Source: Siphonodentalium dalli (lineage: Eukaryota > Mollusca > Scaphopoda > Gadilida > Siphonodentaliidae). Taken from it: a stretch of 64,000 bases of DNA. The stretch covers positions 78,965,980-79,029,979 of the forward strand of contig CP136063.1 of the NCBI GenBank assembly GCA_032622095.1, given 5' to 3'. Both the position numbers and the translations under genes were made by a program. The notes beneath the pieces were generated by a model. The model was not told where the DNA came from. It did not search any database and saw nothing but the letters and a program-made list of their open reading frames with translations. Below are positions 23,332 to 34,499 of this stretch, in pieces. Position 1 is the first letter of the stretch. Every line of letters begins with the position of its first letter.

Positions 23332-23829
23332 ATCCCAATTTTTGCAAATACTATTGTAACCACTTCCGGGTCAAATGTACTTTTGTTGTTTCTACCACGA
23401 ATTTGTTGATGTTTTCTTATCATATTCTGTGTTTTTATTATATTATTCAATAAACAATCCGAACAAATATAATCTCGTCTGTTGTATGTGATCAGCATAG
23501 TCACTGACTATTGATTTAGCGTGGGTATATAGCGTGCACAAGGTTGAAAACAATGATTATCGCATCGAAATGAATTCGACTAGTTGGAATTTGTGGTCAC
23601 CAAATGGTCGAAATGACTAAGTCGAACACACGGATAACTCGAAGTAAACCAACGGTCCCTTGCGATTCGACTTAACGAAGTTTAACTGTATTGGAATATG
23701 TATGAATATTTATTAAATCATTAATAGTAGAATATATACTTTAGTTCCTCTACAGCTGACGACCTTTTCGTGTTTATTCACACGGAGAGAAGAAAACACT
23801 GGGCTTCTGTTACTGTCGGAAGCGATGAA

Positions 23830-24030
23830 GACATATTCTACGACTTAGTGAAAATTTCCCAACGGCTATTCCAGACTGAAGATTCTATGACTTTGTGGAA
23901 GAGATGTCCCACGCCGATTCCGGAGAGAGGATGTTATGACTTGGTGGAAACGATATTCCACGCCGATTTCGGAAAGAAGATGCTATGTCTGGTTACAGGG
24001 AAAATATTGTATGGCTTGGAAGAGATGTCC
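23830..24030. repeat. 49-bp minisatellite, ~3.5 units
   Basis: Units starting GATTCTATGAC (23881), GATGTTATGAC (23930) and GATGCTATGTC (23979) are spaced 49 bp, with a diverged unit upstream near 23832. Each contains CTTNGTGGAA and CACGCCGATT. 49 is not a multiple of three, so the open frame across it is probably incidental. Confidence 0.75.
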
Positions 24031-24715
24031 GATAAGTAATGGTCCTAGTCTTGTGGATATTCATCAGGTCACACATTGCCGTGAAAAAAAAATACTTTGA
24101 AAATCTGCTTCTTGGTCCGTGAACTTTTGGAAGGGATAGCCAAATCTTGCAAATAATTAATTAATCGCAGTCTGATCTCTGCAGTTAATAGAATGCATTC
24201 TACCCATTTCGTAAATTGATCTAACTTTACCAGAACATATTCGTCACCTCGTTCCGGTGTAGGCAGAGGGCCTATGAAATCGAGGTGGACACGTTATATT
24301 GAGTAACATGTATGAGCTACAATTAGAAGGTTTTTTGGTTTCCCAACTCACCCTTGACGCATGTGCTTAGATTATGCCAGATGAAGTTTTGTTTCACAAG
24401 TCCATTCTATTCGCTTATGGACCGCCGCCGGAATATCGTGGCACATTCGCACAGTTTATCCCTGTAAATTCCATGGTAGAACTCGTACAAGGATATCTGT
24501 CTTATTCTTCATCCACAAACCGCCGTCTATAATCTGTAACATAGATATGTTGATCCATATGTATTTAACATGAGCCAAATAATTTACCACCCTATTGTGT
24601 GTCGTTACCATGCCCAATCAAACCTAATATCTTGCACAGGTCTCTATCTTCTTCTTGTGAGGTTTGGAGTTCACCATTGCAGTAGACTTGGAAAGGCAAT
24701 GCATCAGCGACTACT
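24030..24715 (-). pseudogene. Ty3/gypsy pol relic: RNase H end to integrase core
   Basis: The minus strand read in all three frames gives, in order: VVADALPFQVYC (the NVVADALSR end of RNase H, ~24713-24680), SQEEDRDLCKILGLI, CHDIPAAVHKRI (~24440), RVHLDFIGPLPTPERGDEYV continuing LVKLDQFTKWVE (integrase core around the first catalytic Asp, ~24296-24200), FGYPFQKFTDQEADFQS (second catalytic Asp, TDQ), and LMNIHKTRTITYRTS (~24062-24025). At least four frame changes and several stops separate them. The glutamate-containing third motif is absent, cut off at the 49-bp minisatellite. Family recognition rests on this collinear motif order. Confidence 0.8.
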
Positions 24716-25599
24716 TGACTTGTGGTGACTTAAAGATTTGGACAATCGTTAGAATAGTCAGTCTCTACAACGTTTTCTCCGCAATACTTCGCACCTTAGT
24801 CGCGATTAGGTCTTCTGTTTCATTTCAACCTACATTTCCACCATTGGTCTCTACCTGAAAAGGGTGTGCATGCTTGTTGACCTATGTCAGGCATTACATG
24901 CAATGCACGTAACAACTTGAAACAAATGGCTTATAAATAAGCACGTAACGGGAAACGATTGATACCCTACATGTAAAACAATCAATTAAAGTGAAATGTG
25001 GATTAAATCATTTCGATCAAACTAGATATCGTTGCACCTCATCATATCTTTTTAATACATGGCTGGATCATACCATCGTCTTAGATTATCTGATAGAATC
25101 TCATCTATGGTCACAAAAACAAAATACTTATCTCCAAGTGATGACTGTCATCGGAGTCTTATGCATGGATGGAATGCCGACTGATGAGATAAGGCGTAGT
25201 ACTATACACAAAAACGTCAACTCTTCTGTGACATATCTAAACCAACGAGACGCTGGATCTACTGCTCTATAGTATTTGAACTCTATCCGCCAATTTATCC
25301 GTTTTGCCATATCCGTAGTTACGATTACGATTTCAAGAAGCCAAGCATGGGGTGTCAAATACTACATAACACTTACCAAATCCGAATTGACTCCAAATGT
25401 TAAGCCAACTTTCCCCTTATCGAGAGAAAACAGTTGCAATCATCGTCATTCGTAACAAGTGGGCATCACATGCATTGATCATGACATTAATATCTACTCT
25501 CGCCATCGTAGCTACCATATTCCACCAGTTCAAAACCTTGGAACTTGTTCACGATCTGGTGGGGAACTTTATAATATAACGCATGTAGACATTTCTTAG
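24716..25599. other. Probably more decayed pol; nothing firm
   Basis: A FKSPQ-like peptide near 24735 (minus) may be RNase H. Further upstream no motif is convincing. Confidence 0.3.
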
Positions 25600-25668
25600 T
25601 TAATACGTGTACCTCTTTCATAGTAATGTGGTCGTGATATTGCCTAAAGGCTAAAAGGACGTTAAACC
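25600..25668 (+). repeat. SINE-like 3' end
   Basis: GCCTAAAGGCTAAAAGGACG runs into TTAAACCC and CAAT/ATCA units. This tail type (GGACGTTAAAC plus a short A/C/T repeat) is common for SINEs and related 3' ends in mollusc genomes, by recollection. The 5' part and any pol III boxes were not located. Confidence 0.45.
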
Positions 25669-25799
25669 CTCAATCAATCAAGCATTAATTCGTACCATCG
25701 CCCAAACAAAGCCTATTAAGAACCCAGTCTGCACGCGATGAACGTAACCTAAACACAATCCAATTAATTCGGCCATCTACATCATATAATCTGTCATCA

Positions 25800-25945
25800 C
25801 TTTCAGTGGTGACAGGAAGACAGTCAGTCATGCCTATATCACCCCTAACAATATACATCTATTGTCTGCTAATATTATATTTATTTGTAATTGTACTTTC
25901 CATGCGTGTATATTGTAAATAATATGATCCTATCCTAGTAATGTA
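25800..25945 (+). repeat. Non-LTR 3' end, same family as 57.53-58.03 kb
   Basis: ACAGGAAGACAG, CCCCTAACAATATAC, TGTGTATATTGTAAAT and ATGATCCTATCCT words occur in the same order downstream of the RT relic at 56.3-57.0 kb. This is a 5'-truncated 3' UTR copy. Confidence 0.65.
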
Positions 25946-26073
25946 TTTCACAGTATTTGAAGATCCCAGCTCGAGATTGCACTATTTATGTGAGTTTTTC
26001 GTGCTGATTTTCGCAATAAACATTGAATTAATTATCCGGGACATTCTAGCCGACACAGTTCGAAATCGCCTAA

Positions 26074-26165
26074 GTAAGTAAGTAATGCTTTATTCCCAGC
26101 CAATTGGTAATTTGGTACATGAGAAAACATATAATACACTATGTACAAATGAGAACACTCCGGTT
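26074..26165 (-). repeat. Non-LTR 3' tail with (TTAC)n end, minus strand
   Basis: AAGTAAGTAAGTAATGCTTTATT marks, on the minus strand, an AATAAAGCATTAC end followed by TTAC repeats. That is a typical CR1/Jockey-like simple-repeat tail of a heavily 5'-truncated copy. Confidence 0.55.
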
Positions 26166-26944
26166 AAACCATTAAACGCCTAATTAATTATCTGGAGCCG
26201 AGACATCCACAGTCTGTTTAGCACGCACTAAACACGAGAGAAGCAAATACACCCTGTTTGCCACCAAGATGGGAAGAGTAATTGACACCCCCATTTCAGG
26301 TTAGCTATTACACTTCCCCTCTTGTGTGGCAACTGGTCGCTTTTGTAATGCCCCAACCTCGAAGGTGGCAAGATATTTAACCGTTTTTGGGACGGGCAAT
26401 TCTACCACATATAAGTGGTGGATTTCTCAACTTACATGTATTAGCGGTTGTATCTTTTTTAACCCACTGTTGTTGGTTTCACAAATAGCATGTGTGTTAT
26501 ACCTAACACCATAATGTAACATTAACTCATTTAAGTGTTTATTAAAGAACTAGTTCTGTAGTTAGGCCCACACCTCAAAAATAGATATGCTGTGTTGCTA
26601 TATTACTCTTTGAAAGTTTTCCAAATACAAATTGTCGTTTATTGAAACCATTGCTATGTAAACAACTGTTACAGTGATGTGTCAACAAACATTGCTATTC
26701 GAGAAGAAACTTCAAACATTTTGATCGAAATAATATTAGAATATTTCCCAATGCTTTGACATTTCCCAATGTTTAATGTCAAGATTAAAAAAAAAACTTT
26801 GGTATCTTATTGGATTAATTAGACAATAATCATCAATGCCATTCTGACTGTGTGACAGTAATTCTTACATAACAGTGATTTTGATGTGTGAAATTTTTGT
26901 CATTGGAGAGTTATTAATAATGAAAATTAGAACATTGTAGATTG

Positions 26945-27690
26945 TACATTAATAATAATAATAAATAATTTGTATATAGCGCTTTATCCCAGATGGCCCA
27001 GAGCGCTTACATTCCTACTAGTACCCTGCCCTCTATCACACGTGATATATACACATCTATACACACCACATACCTATATACACATACATCAAAATAATTA
27101 AACAACATCTGAGATAACTTCCCCATAGTGAGCCCAGAACAATTCACTCTTTAACAAAGATTTGAATTCGGTCACAGAGATTGCAAATCTTGTGTCGTGT
27201 CTCAGTTAGTTCCAAACATTTGGCGCATACGAATAAAATGCTCTATCGCCATAAGTTTTCAAATTTTTTGATGGAATATCCATTAGAGCTTGTGCCTTTG
27301 ACCTCAGATTCATAGGTGGAACATACATACTTAAAAGTTTATCAACATATTGAGGCAATACAGGGAGAATGCTTGAACTAGATTTAGATTTTTTATAACA
27401 GAATGACGCACATTTGTAGTCTATACGTGCACGAATTGGAAGGTAATGTAGTTCTTGTAGCAATGGTGTTACATGTGAACATTTTGGTTTGCGGGAAACA
27501 ATCCTTGCAGCAACATTAATTACTTTTTACAATTTATCCAAGTGTTCAGTTGTGATATCGGAGAGAATGGCATTACAATAGTCTAGTTTTGAAAATACAA
27601 ATGAAGAAAGAAGTGTCTGTGAGCATCTCTGTGTTAAATATGGCCGTAACTGCGAGATGCGACGAAGCTCCATAAATTGTAATCTCACTG
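26945..27690 (-). pseudogene. L2/CR1-type non-LTR RT relic, C-terminal part plus 3' tail
   Basis: The minus strand reads RRISQLRPYLTQRCSQTLLS, then SKLDYCNAILSDITT, one stop, VAARIVSRKPKC, then the open block LQELHYLPIRARIDYKCASF ... NLKTYGDRAFYSYAPNVWN, a second stop, and ISVTEFKSLLKSELF. LDYCN, LHxLPIRARIxYK, RSKAQ and KTxGDRAFxxxAPxxWN are hallmarks of the RT C-terminus in L2/CR1-like elements. A TAGCGCTTTATCCC word and a (TAA)n tract at 26948-26968 mark the 3' end. Two premature stops; 5' truncated; lacks endonuclease and the catalytic FADD region. Confidence 0.85.
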
Positions 27691-28157
27691 TGCATGATTA
27701 TCCATGTATTGCTACATACTGTAGTGAGTAATTATAATCGCCGTCATTATATTTGCGAAGCAATGTTTTTGGTCCCACATGAATTTACAACTACGACTAG
27801 TTAAACGTATTCGTAACTCTGTCCGTGAGTTGCGATGGACCAAATACAAATAGTGATGTGTCCGACAACGGACGGAAAAATAGTATGGTTGGGCTGGAGA
27901 AATTAATTAATGTTTTTTGGGAAATATTCTGAATCTATGCAATCGGCACAACATGTGGTATAACAAGACACATACGTAAGCCTCGGCAATGTTTTTAATA
28001 AAAAACTATCGTGATCCGAGCTAACGGAACAGCATTTAGTATAAAAAAGGTGTGACTATGTTAGAATTTAGCAGTCCTCGTTGAGTTGGAAAGAGCAGCA
28101 TGTCGGTCTAGAAATCCGACTAGACTTACATAGTAATAAATGTCAGGACTCTGAGAT
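27691..28157. other. Non-coding spacer, nothing recognised
   Basis: No motif, repeat or coding similarity identified. Confidence 0.4.
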
Positions 28158-28670
28158 ACGGGCGGCGTTGGCGGTGGGTATGGTGTTAAAATATTCACCT
28201 CCGTCAAAAACCGCCATAAACAGAAAAATAGTCAAATATAGACATACCTTGTTCTTATACCAATCAGAAATATGGCATAAACAGTATGTTATTGTCAAAT
28301 GTTTTTCCTTTGTTATGTAAACAAAGCACACAAAAAACGTTACAGAACCTGGCTTTTGTTTAGATCCGGATATGGTAAACATAAAGAGCGTTTTTTGTTA
28401 CTGTTTTCCTGATATGGAAATAATAAAGAGCGTTTATATCATTTGTGTGTGATTAACCAATAGAATTGCGCTGTGTTATGTAAACAGAAGGAAATCTTCT
28501 GTAACATGAGCAGACACTTGTTTACGTATACCATCGTACGTCTTGACGACAATATACTATCTACGCGCTGATTATGTTTGCATATGAACAAAACCATATA
28601 TATTTTAATATTCCTCCTGTTGATGGCGATTTGAACAAATATGAATATTTCTGCAACGAACGCCGCCCGT
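28158..28670. mobile_element. MITE with ACGGGCGGCGTT ends (513 bp)
   Basis: The left ACGGGCGGCGTTGGCGG and right GAACGCCGCCCGT ends are inverted, and the adjacent AATATTCA and ACCGCCATAAACAG words also mirror across the element. It carries two ATAAAGAGCGTTT words. The inverted copy at ~46264-46740 shares nearly the whole sequence, and pieces recur near 42505, 47.9-48.06 and 61546. Target duplication not resolved. Confidence 0.75.
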
Positions 28671-28755
28671 GCCTTTAACTCGCGAATAATAAGTCCCTGT
28701 TAGACACATTTTCTAGCATTCCAGTTCCAATCATCCTGTTCAATTATTCAAATAT

Positions 28756-29406
28756 ATGAGTAAACTTTCTAAAGTAAATAGTGACAATTTTTTATCCGGG
28801 TCTTTTGAAGAATCAATAACTTGTAAACTTTCATCTTGGGCCACGCAACTATCGAAATGGGATGTTAGACTAAACGATGATAATACTTTTTCAGGAACGA
28901 ATCTGAGGCAGTTGGTCGTGAAGTTAAAACAAGAACACATCTCGCAGTTTAAACATGATATATTCGACGACGATAAATTGGGTGGAAAAAACAAATTACG
29001 CACTTACAGGTTATTCAAGGAAGAATATATCATTGAACCATATCTCACGTGTACGAAATCACAAGAAGCTAGAGCATATTTTACTAGACTTCGCGCGAGT
29101 AATCATGTTCTAGAAATAGAAAAAGGGAGACACAGACAGCCTAAGACACAATTAGAAAAGCGAATATGCCCTGTATGCAAACAGAATAGAATTGAAACGG
29201 AGATACATTTTGTCATGGAATGCGATGCATATAAGGATCTCAGACATAATTTGTTCGAAACGATTGGAAGAAACGAACCGAATTTTTACAAGATGAACGA
29301 AGCGAAAAAAAAATTAAATATCATGAAAAACAAGCATGGGAAAATAACTGCTTATGTGTGCAACATGTTATTCTTCATTCGGAGAAAACAGCTCATTAGT
29401 AGTTGA
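28756..29406 (+). CDS. Non-LTR retrotransposon C-terminal fragment (216 codons, uninterrupted)
   Basis: An open reading of 216 residues ends in the zinc-binding tail typical of some non-LTR polyproteins: C138PxC141, H151 and C156 in RICPVCKQNRIETEIHFVME. The preceding GKNKLRTYRLFKEEYIIEPY and LEIEKGRHRQPKTQLEKR blocks are familiar from CR1-like endonuclease/RT proteins of cnidarians and molluscs. The RT catalytic domain is absent, so this is a 5'-truncated copy whose first Met is internal to the original protein. An intact frame suggests a recent insertion. A CTAT/ATCT tail at ~29530-29560 closes it. Confidence 0.75.
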   Translation: MSKLSKVNSDNFLSGSFEESITCKLSSWATQLSKWDVRLNDDNTFSGTNLRQLVVKLKQEHISQFKHDIFDDDKLGGKNKLRTYRLFKEEYIIEPYLTCTKSQEARAYFTRLRASNHVLEIEKGRHRQPKTQLEKRICPVCKQNRIETEIHFVMECDAYKDLRHNLFETIGRNEPNFYKMNEAKKKLNIMKNKHGKITAYVCNMLFFIRRKQLISS

Positions 29407-29560
29407 CAATTGCAAATGTGTCATGATCAATATTAAAAATTAACTATATTATGTTTGTTATTATGTTGTTTATGATATATATGTTCGTTATTTTCAATTG
29501 TGCAACTGCCATAAATTGGTGTATTGCAATAAATATATCTATCTATCTATCGATCTATCC
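29407..29560 (+). repeat. 3' UTR and (ATCT)n tail of the non-LTR copy
   Basis: GCAATAAATATATCTATCTA followed by TCTATC units directly follows the 216-codon reading and marks the 3' terminus of the retrotransposed copy. Confidence 0.6.
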
Positions 29561-30116
29561 TGTTCTGAAGTTAGCATCAACCTGTCAAAATAGCCATCTA
29601 TCTCGACAGGGCGCAATGACCTCCATTGAATACGTGATACACTCGTGGGCACCCTGTGAATCTGCATGATCGGATTATGCTGTTCCTGGTATTCCCATGT
29701 CCATTCCATGGCCTCTACGTATCACATTATATTTGCAGGTCATGAGATTGTGACTTTGGTATAATTCTGACACCTCAGTACACCAATACACTAATACTGA
29801 TGCGGTTTTACCCTCTTTGAGCTGGGAACACATTTCCTAGAAATATGCGAACTAATTTGCGCATTACTTTTCAAACTACCCGCTATAGGATCGAAATATA
29901 GAGAGGTTTCGTTTGGTAGACGTCATTATGTTACACACATCGGTTGAACTTACCCGTAACGTTATACACAAGGGCGCTGCCAAACACCGAATTCAAGTGA
30001 AAATAATGCAGATCGGCAACTGATGAGCACAATTTTACTACGATAAAAGATCGATAAGCTTCGGTCACTGCGTTTGTTTAATTTTTTCACGGTGTCGATA
30101 AAAATTAGTACGGATT
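29561..30116. other. Non-coding spacer, nothing recognised
   Basis: No coding similarity or repeat identified. Confidence 0.4.
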
Positions 30117-30216
30117 GGGGTCTGGATTAAGGGTGGGCGGATTACCGGAAACGTCATTAGTATGGATGGGGGTCTGGATTAAGGGTGGGCGGGTTACCGG
30201 AAACGTCACTCTTTTC
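30117..30216. repeat. 52-bp tandem duplication
   Basis: TCTGGATTAAGGGTGGGCGG at 30121 recurs at 30173 with the following TACCGGAAACGTCA. Two units, nearly identical, hence young. Confidence 0.85.
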
Positions 30217-30612
30217 TTTTCGGCCTATGATACGAATTACGATCAATCACAAATATACGAATCAGACATTCCCTTAGAAGATATGAAGGAACAAGACTGT
30301 TGCATTTGAATTCACATTTAATTAAGGAAATTTAGAATCACTGATGAATAACTTAGTTTGTGTGGAGACACATGTATCCATCACTTGGCTTATGCACACA
30401 CGACACCAACACTGTTCGCACACAATATGTCTTTAGTATGTACAATTGAATAAGGGGGTTGTATTTAGGTCAACATATTAGACCGCTTTCGCAGATTGCT
30501 CCTCCGTAGAAAGGTATGCACTGGCACTAGGTTCGTGGTTGAACTAAGTTGTGTTGATACATCGTTGATGCCGGTATGCAGTCATTGAACCAATCAGGGA
30601 TTAATGGTCGCA

Positions 30613-30639
30613 ATATATATATATATACTATATATATAG

Positions 30640-30720
<81 letters not shown>
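30613..30720. repeat. (TA)n microsatellite, ~108 bp
   Basis: Uninterrupted TA repeats after two short interruptions (ACTATA, AGCTAT). The alternating Ile-Tyr frames across it on both strands are artefacts. Confidence 0.98.
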
Positions 30721-30722
<2 letters not shown>

Positions 30723-31356
30723 AACGTGCAAGGTTACAGCAGGGCAGTGTACGTGCTGGAATCAGCCTTACTTTTACTTTCTTGTCCAGGCAGCTAGCTG
30801 GGGTTTGTGGGAATATGACCTATCGAGGTAACAAACTAACGTCATTAGTAAATGTGTGTACTCGATTCGTGACTCCGGAATTTTTTCGAAACTGATATCA
30901 TGGCGATAATCAATGCAGTGTCCATTCAATTAAAATGAGTCAGATTAATGCTGCACATGTGTTCAGTTTATTTTCCACATTGAATGGACTCACGCACTCG
31001 AGTAATTATTATTCGCGGCGGAAGCGCGTAAGGTTTCATCGTGGCCAAGTACGTTTATATGACAGCATTACAGGGTCATTAATCAACGACATTAATCAAC
31101 GGGTGCACTCGATTAGCACCTCCTGCAATCTTCGGAAATCATCTCACGAGTCACGACACAAATCAATGCAGTCTGCAAGCATTTCCCATTCCGTTGAAAT
31201 AATATAAAAGGAGTAATTTGGCAAATCAATTCAGTTCATTTTTCAACTTGAATCAATTCAGTCACTCACTGTCATGACTGTGTGGGATGTGTCTATTTAC
31301 AGTATTCCACTTCCACCACTAGGTCATGCCAAATATGTCAACGTGATCACTTAAGA
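30721..31356. other. Non-coding spacer, nothing recognised
   Basis: No motif or repeat identified; a small plus-strand open frame at 30935-31207 has no recognisable similarity. Confidence 0.4.
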
Positions 31357-31488
31357 AATGGATGTTGATTTGCTTGTGTTATGTACATAGAGTATGGATG
31401 CAAGTTGGTCTGACAATTTGTTCCACACATAAACATTATACTTGCATCCATGCATACTCTATGGAATGAAACAAAATCAACATCCATT
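31357..31488. repeat. 132-bp imperfect hairpin
   Basis: AATGGATGTTGATTTG and CATAGAGTATGGATGCAAGT in the left arm pair with ACTTGCATCCATGCATACTC and AAAATCAACATCCATT in the right arm, around an AT-rich loop. Arms of ~50 nt. Likely a tiny MITE. Confidence 0.75.
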
Positions 31489-31671
31489 ACTTATATTTAC
31501 ACTCAACCGAGTCAACTGTGAGATACGAAGAGCATTTCCAACCTTATTCTCGTGATTTGATGCAAGTTGCATCTACACTAAAATGGATGCAATTTGGGGT
31601 CAGCGCGCGACACCAGGTGACGTAATTTCGACCAACCAACGTCATACATTCATGCTCCACAACGCGAATGC

Positions 31672-33036
31672 TAGTCCAAGTCTTCTCGTACTAAAACCAG
31701 CTAATATATTGGTATGGCGAGATGCTGGATTTTAGTCCGAGATCGCGCCCTATGCCTTCTTATGACACGAGTTAAGCGTTAATGACCAACTCAAATAAAA
31801 CCACAATTATATGAAATAAAATATCACAATTGCGACAATAAACGGATATTTTCCGCAGAAGACATGCTATTTGATCTGAAACCCACATCAGTTGTGAATT
31901 GAAAGCGGTAATTTAATGTGAAAAGAGTCAATTACCGCACTGTTTACACATTTTTTAAAGTATGCCAACTCAGTTGACCTCGCGAACTGTGTTCGGCATT
32001 TTCCGTTGTAAATATTCCGTAGATTTTCGACTAACAACGCAAATTACGATGAATTCTCCATTGTAATCGTAATTATGTGTGTCAATAAATAAAAAATAAA
32101 TAGATTAAGTAAACATTGAAGATATAAATGTAATACATTAAATAAATTACGGGAATTACAACCCTCTCAAAGTTTAAAACAGTGTAAACACAACGAGCAT
32201 TAGAATAAATATGGCGATACATTTCACCAACATTTGGTGGACTTCCGTGAAATTAAGATATATACTAAGCGAACAGAGCAATATACTGCTCTTGTTAAGC
32301 ACACAAAAAATCAAACAAAATTTGTATAAATTTTGAACCTTACGTTTGAAAAGTCCCACTAACACGGAAGAACTATATTTCGAAACTGTGTGATTCGGTT
32401 CTCCGATTATTTTATCAACACAAAACTCAAAATGCACATGGACGAAAATCACACACATGGCAAGTCAGACACAAGAGTTCTAATTTGCTCCAATTTTGAC
32501 AAGTTGCTTGCGAAAATTGTCAACAAAACTACCGTTCTGATCCTCCATTATGTCATTAAGTTTTTAGTGCGGGAATTGTTCTCAAAGCACATAGGAAACT
32601 GGACTTTGGGGCGATCGGTTTTCGCCATTTTGTTCGGAAAACCCCGCGCTATATATAGAAACGGAAACTACTATACCCAAAACAAACTCCGGATTATGCC
32701 GAAGTTATTCGGACCACTTCGGCTTTCAGTTAAAACGTAAACAAACAGAGACAAAAAGCGATGTTTGTGGCAATCAACCGGAATATTCTATGTGTAATTT
32801 AACATTAAAGTTAGATTATTATACACCATTATGACCATAAGATGTCACTCTTTCCGATGTATATAGCATCACGTATTGAATTGCTAGGTAAATCGAGTAA
32901 AATACACAACAAATACCCGCCACAAACCTTGGGCGTAAGTCGTGTCATATATAAGAGACCATACGGGACGATCTCGGACTAAAATCCAGCATCTAGCCAA
33001 CCCAATATATTAGCTGGTTTTAGTATACTTGGACTA
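31672..33036. mobile_element. Mutator-like non-autonomous element, exact 9-bp TSD (1365 bp)
   Basis: ~100-bp TIRs: the left starts TAGTCCAAG and continues with ACTAAAACCAGCTAATATAT and GGATTTTAGTCCGAGATCG. The right end is the inverse, closing CTTGGACTA. CGCGAATGC flanks both sides (31663-31671 and 33037-33045) as an exact 9-bp target duplication. Long TIRs plus 9 bp indicate a Mutator-like element. No transposase is visible; the 116-codon interior frame (32390-32740) is unrecognised. Confidence 0.88.
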
Positions 33037-33045
33037 CGCGAATGC

Positions 33046-33417
33046 ATGTGTAAGTGTAAATATAACTGGTTAACTGAGAATTTAGTAACAAATTAGGTGG
33101 TAAACAATTCGTTGATGACGGAATTTTATATCTATAGTATTTAATGCCTCTGCATGTGAGAGTTATATTTACATACAGATTTATACATATATTATGATGG
33201 TATGTGTATTGGAGGCGGAGAAATATAGAAGGAGAGGGCGAGATAGAGTGGTCGGTTGTATGAATGTAACAATGGTTGCAAAGAACGATAGAAAATTATA
33301 GCATTATGGATATAGTCTAGTGACGCTGTTGGTGAAGTAGAAAATTACCAAATAGAATCGTCTGTTCTATAACATTTTCAGAACACATGACAGATGCAGA
33401 ATGTGTACGGTATGTCG
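33046..33417. other. Non-coding spacer, nothing recognised
   Basis: Purine-rich patch (GGAGAAATATAGAAGGAGAG) at 33215-33240. Otherwise nothing. Confidence 0.4.
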
Positions 33418-33709
33418 TCACACTGTCGTGTCGTTCCCAATAGTGTTAAAATCATGGAACAGAAATACCGCTGAATGAAGGATAACACTGTCCAGATTGT
33501 CAGCGGATCCAGCGAATTCCACTGACGGGGGTCTTCTGAGAATTAAAGCCATCAGTTCTGGTAGGGAGAGTGGTGTGGGGTACAGATATATATCGATGCC
33601 ATATTTGTTGACGGTCATATAGTCCAGCAGATATCCCGATTGTTTCGATAAGTTGACTCGTTCAGCAATCTTCCTAGATTTGAGTGCACCAGTATATGAG
33701 CGATTGGTC
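33418..33709 (-). CDS. Possible C-terminal exon, unrecognised
   Basis: From a candidate splice acceptor (minus-strand GTGTACAG, just upstream of 33709) the minus strand is open through SRKIAERVNLSKQ, YGIDIYLYPTPLSLPELMAL and SVILHSAVFLFHDFN to a stop at 33418. Residue composition looks protein-like. A CAGGGGG-ended element lies 100 bp upstream on this strand. I do not recognise a family; a transposon-encoded or host origin is equally possible. Confidence 0.3.
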
Positions 33710-33813
33710 CTGTACACCTCCCACACGTTCCAAAGTGTGTTATAGGTTGGTGATGGCAATCACGTAGCAAGGAACGTTCAGTTCTAGCTGCTGTAGATTT
33801 TCTCCACTCTGAG

Positions 33814-34372
33814 CAGGGGGGGGGGGGGGTTCCGGCACGTATGCTGGGGTGGGTGGGTGTTTGGTCGATAGGACCAACAAACAATTTTTTCCGCAACTCA
33901 AAAATATTTTTCCTGCAAATCTCTTTGACAGTTTTTGCAATGAGTTTGGCTTAAAACACATCTATATGTCTATATTAACATAAATGACAAATTTCATGAT
34001 GATCAGACAAACGATGTAGCATGTAGCCCATGCTAATGGATTGAATTTTGAAATCCAAGATGGCTGCTGGCAGCCATGTTTTCTTTGACCGAGTGACCCC
34101 AAAATGACTTGTTCCTATTTGCATGTCAATGTTAACATCCATGACTAATAGTATGCACATAAATTCATATACAGCTGTTTACAGTGAATTCCACCCAAAA
34201 AATCTCTGTTTTAGTGTTAAAAGGGGGGGGGGGGGTGGGTGTCCAAAAATGGTCGGAAAAAACTGCCGAAACGGAAAAAAAATTGGACGCGGGGGTGGGT
34301 GGGTCCCAACAAGGGTCGAAAGTCAAAAATCAGCATACGTGCCTGCAATTTATTTCCGACTCCCCCCCCCTG
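33814..34372. mobile_element. CAGGGGG-ended element, copy 1 (559 bp)
   Basis: Starts CAGGGGGG and ends CCCCCCTG. Exact 7-bp flanks CTCTGAG lie at 33807-33813 and 34373-34379. Subterminal GGCACGTATGC words are inverted between the two ends. The interior ATCCAAGATGGC and AACATCCATGA blocks match copy 2 at 63186-63734. CAGGG termini resemble hAT, but the duplication is 6-7 bp and not 8, so Dada or another superfamily is possible. Confidence 0.85.
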
Positions 34373-34499
34373 CTCTGAGCAGTATTGAATCCTTATTTTA
34401 TCAAAACCATTTTATACCATTGGCATTTCGAATGGAACATGCCCCTCTCCATATATACACTCACGAACGAATAGAGGTCATATCTCTTGATACGCATAT

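Larger units (their letters stand above)
21690..23688 (+). mobile_element. Candidate pogo/Tigger-type DNA transposon, decayed
   Basis: The right end ATTCGACTTAACGAAGTTTA followed by ACTG and TA (23689-23690) resembles pogo/Tigger termini, which carry TTAAGTCGAA words and duplicate TA. A diverged partner, TAAGTCGAAATTCCGCTTAA, lies near 21690-21715; the exact left end is not resolved. The plus-strand reading at 23137-23331 may be the transposase C-terminus. The gag-like relic at 22122-22939 would be a later insertion. Confidence 0.5.

Noticed and set aside
30527-30797. Ile-Tyr repeat proteins on both strands
   Set aside because: Direct translation of the (TA)n microsatellite.
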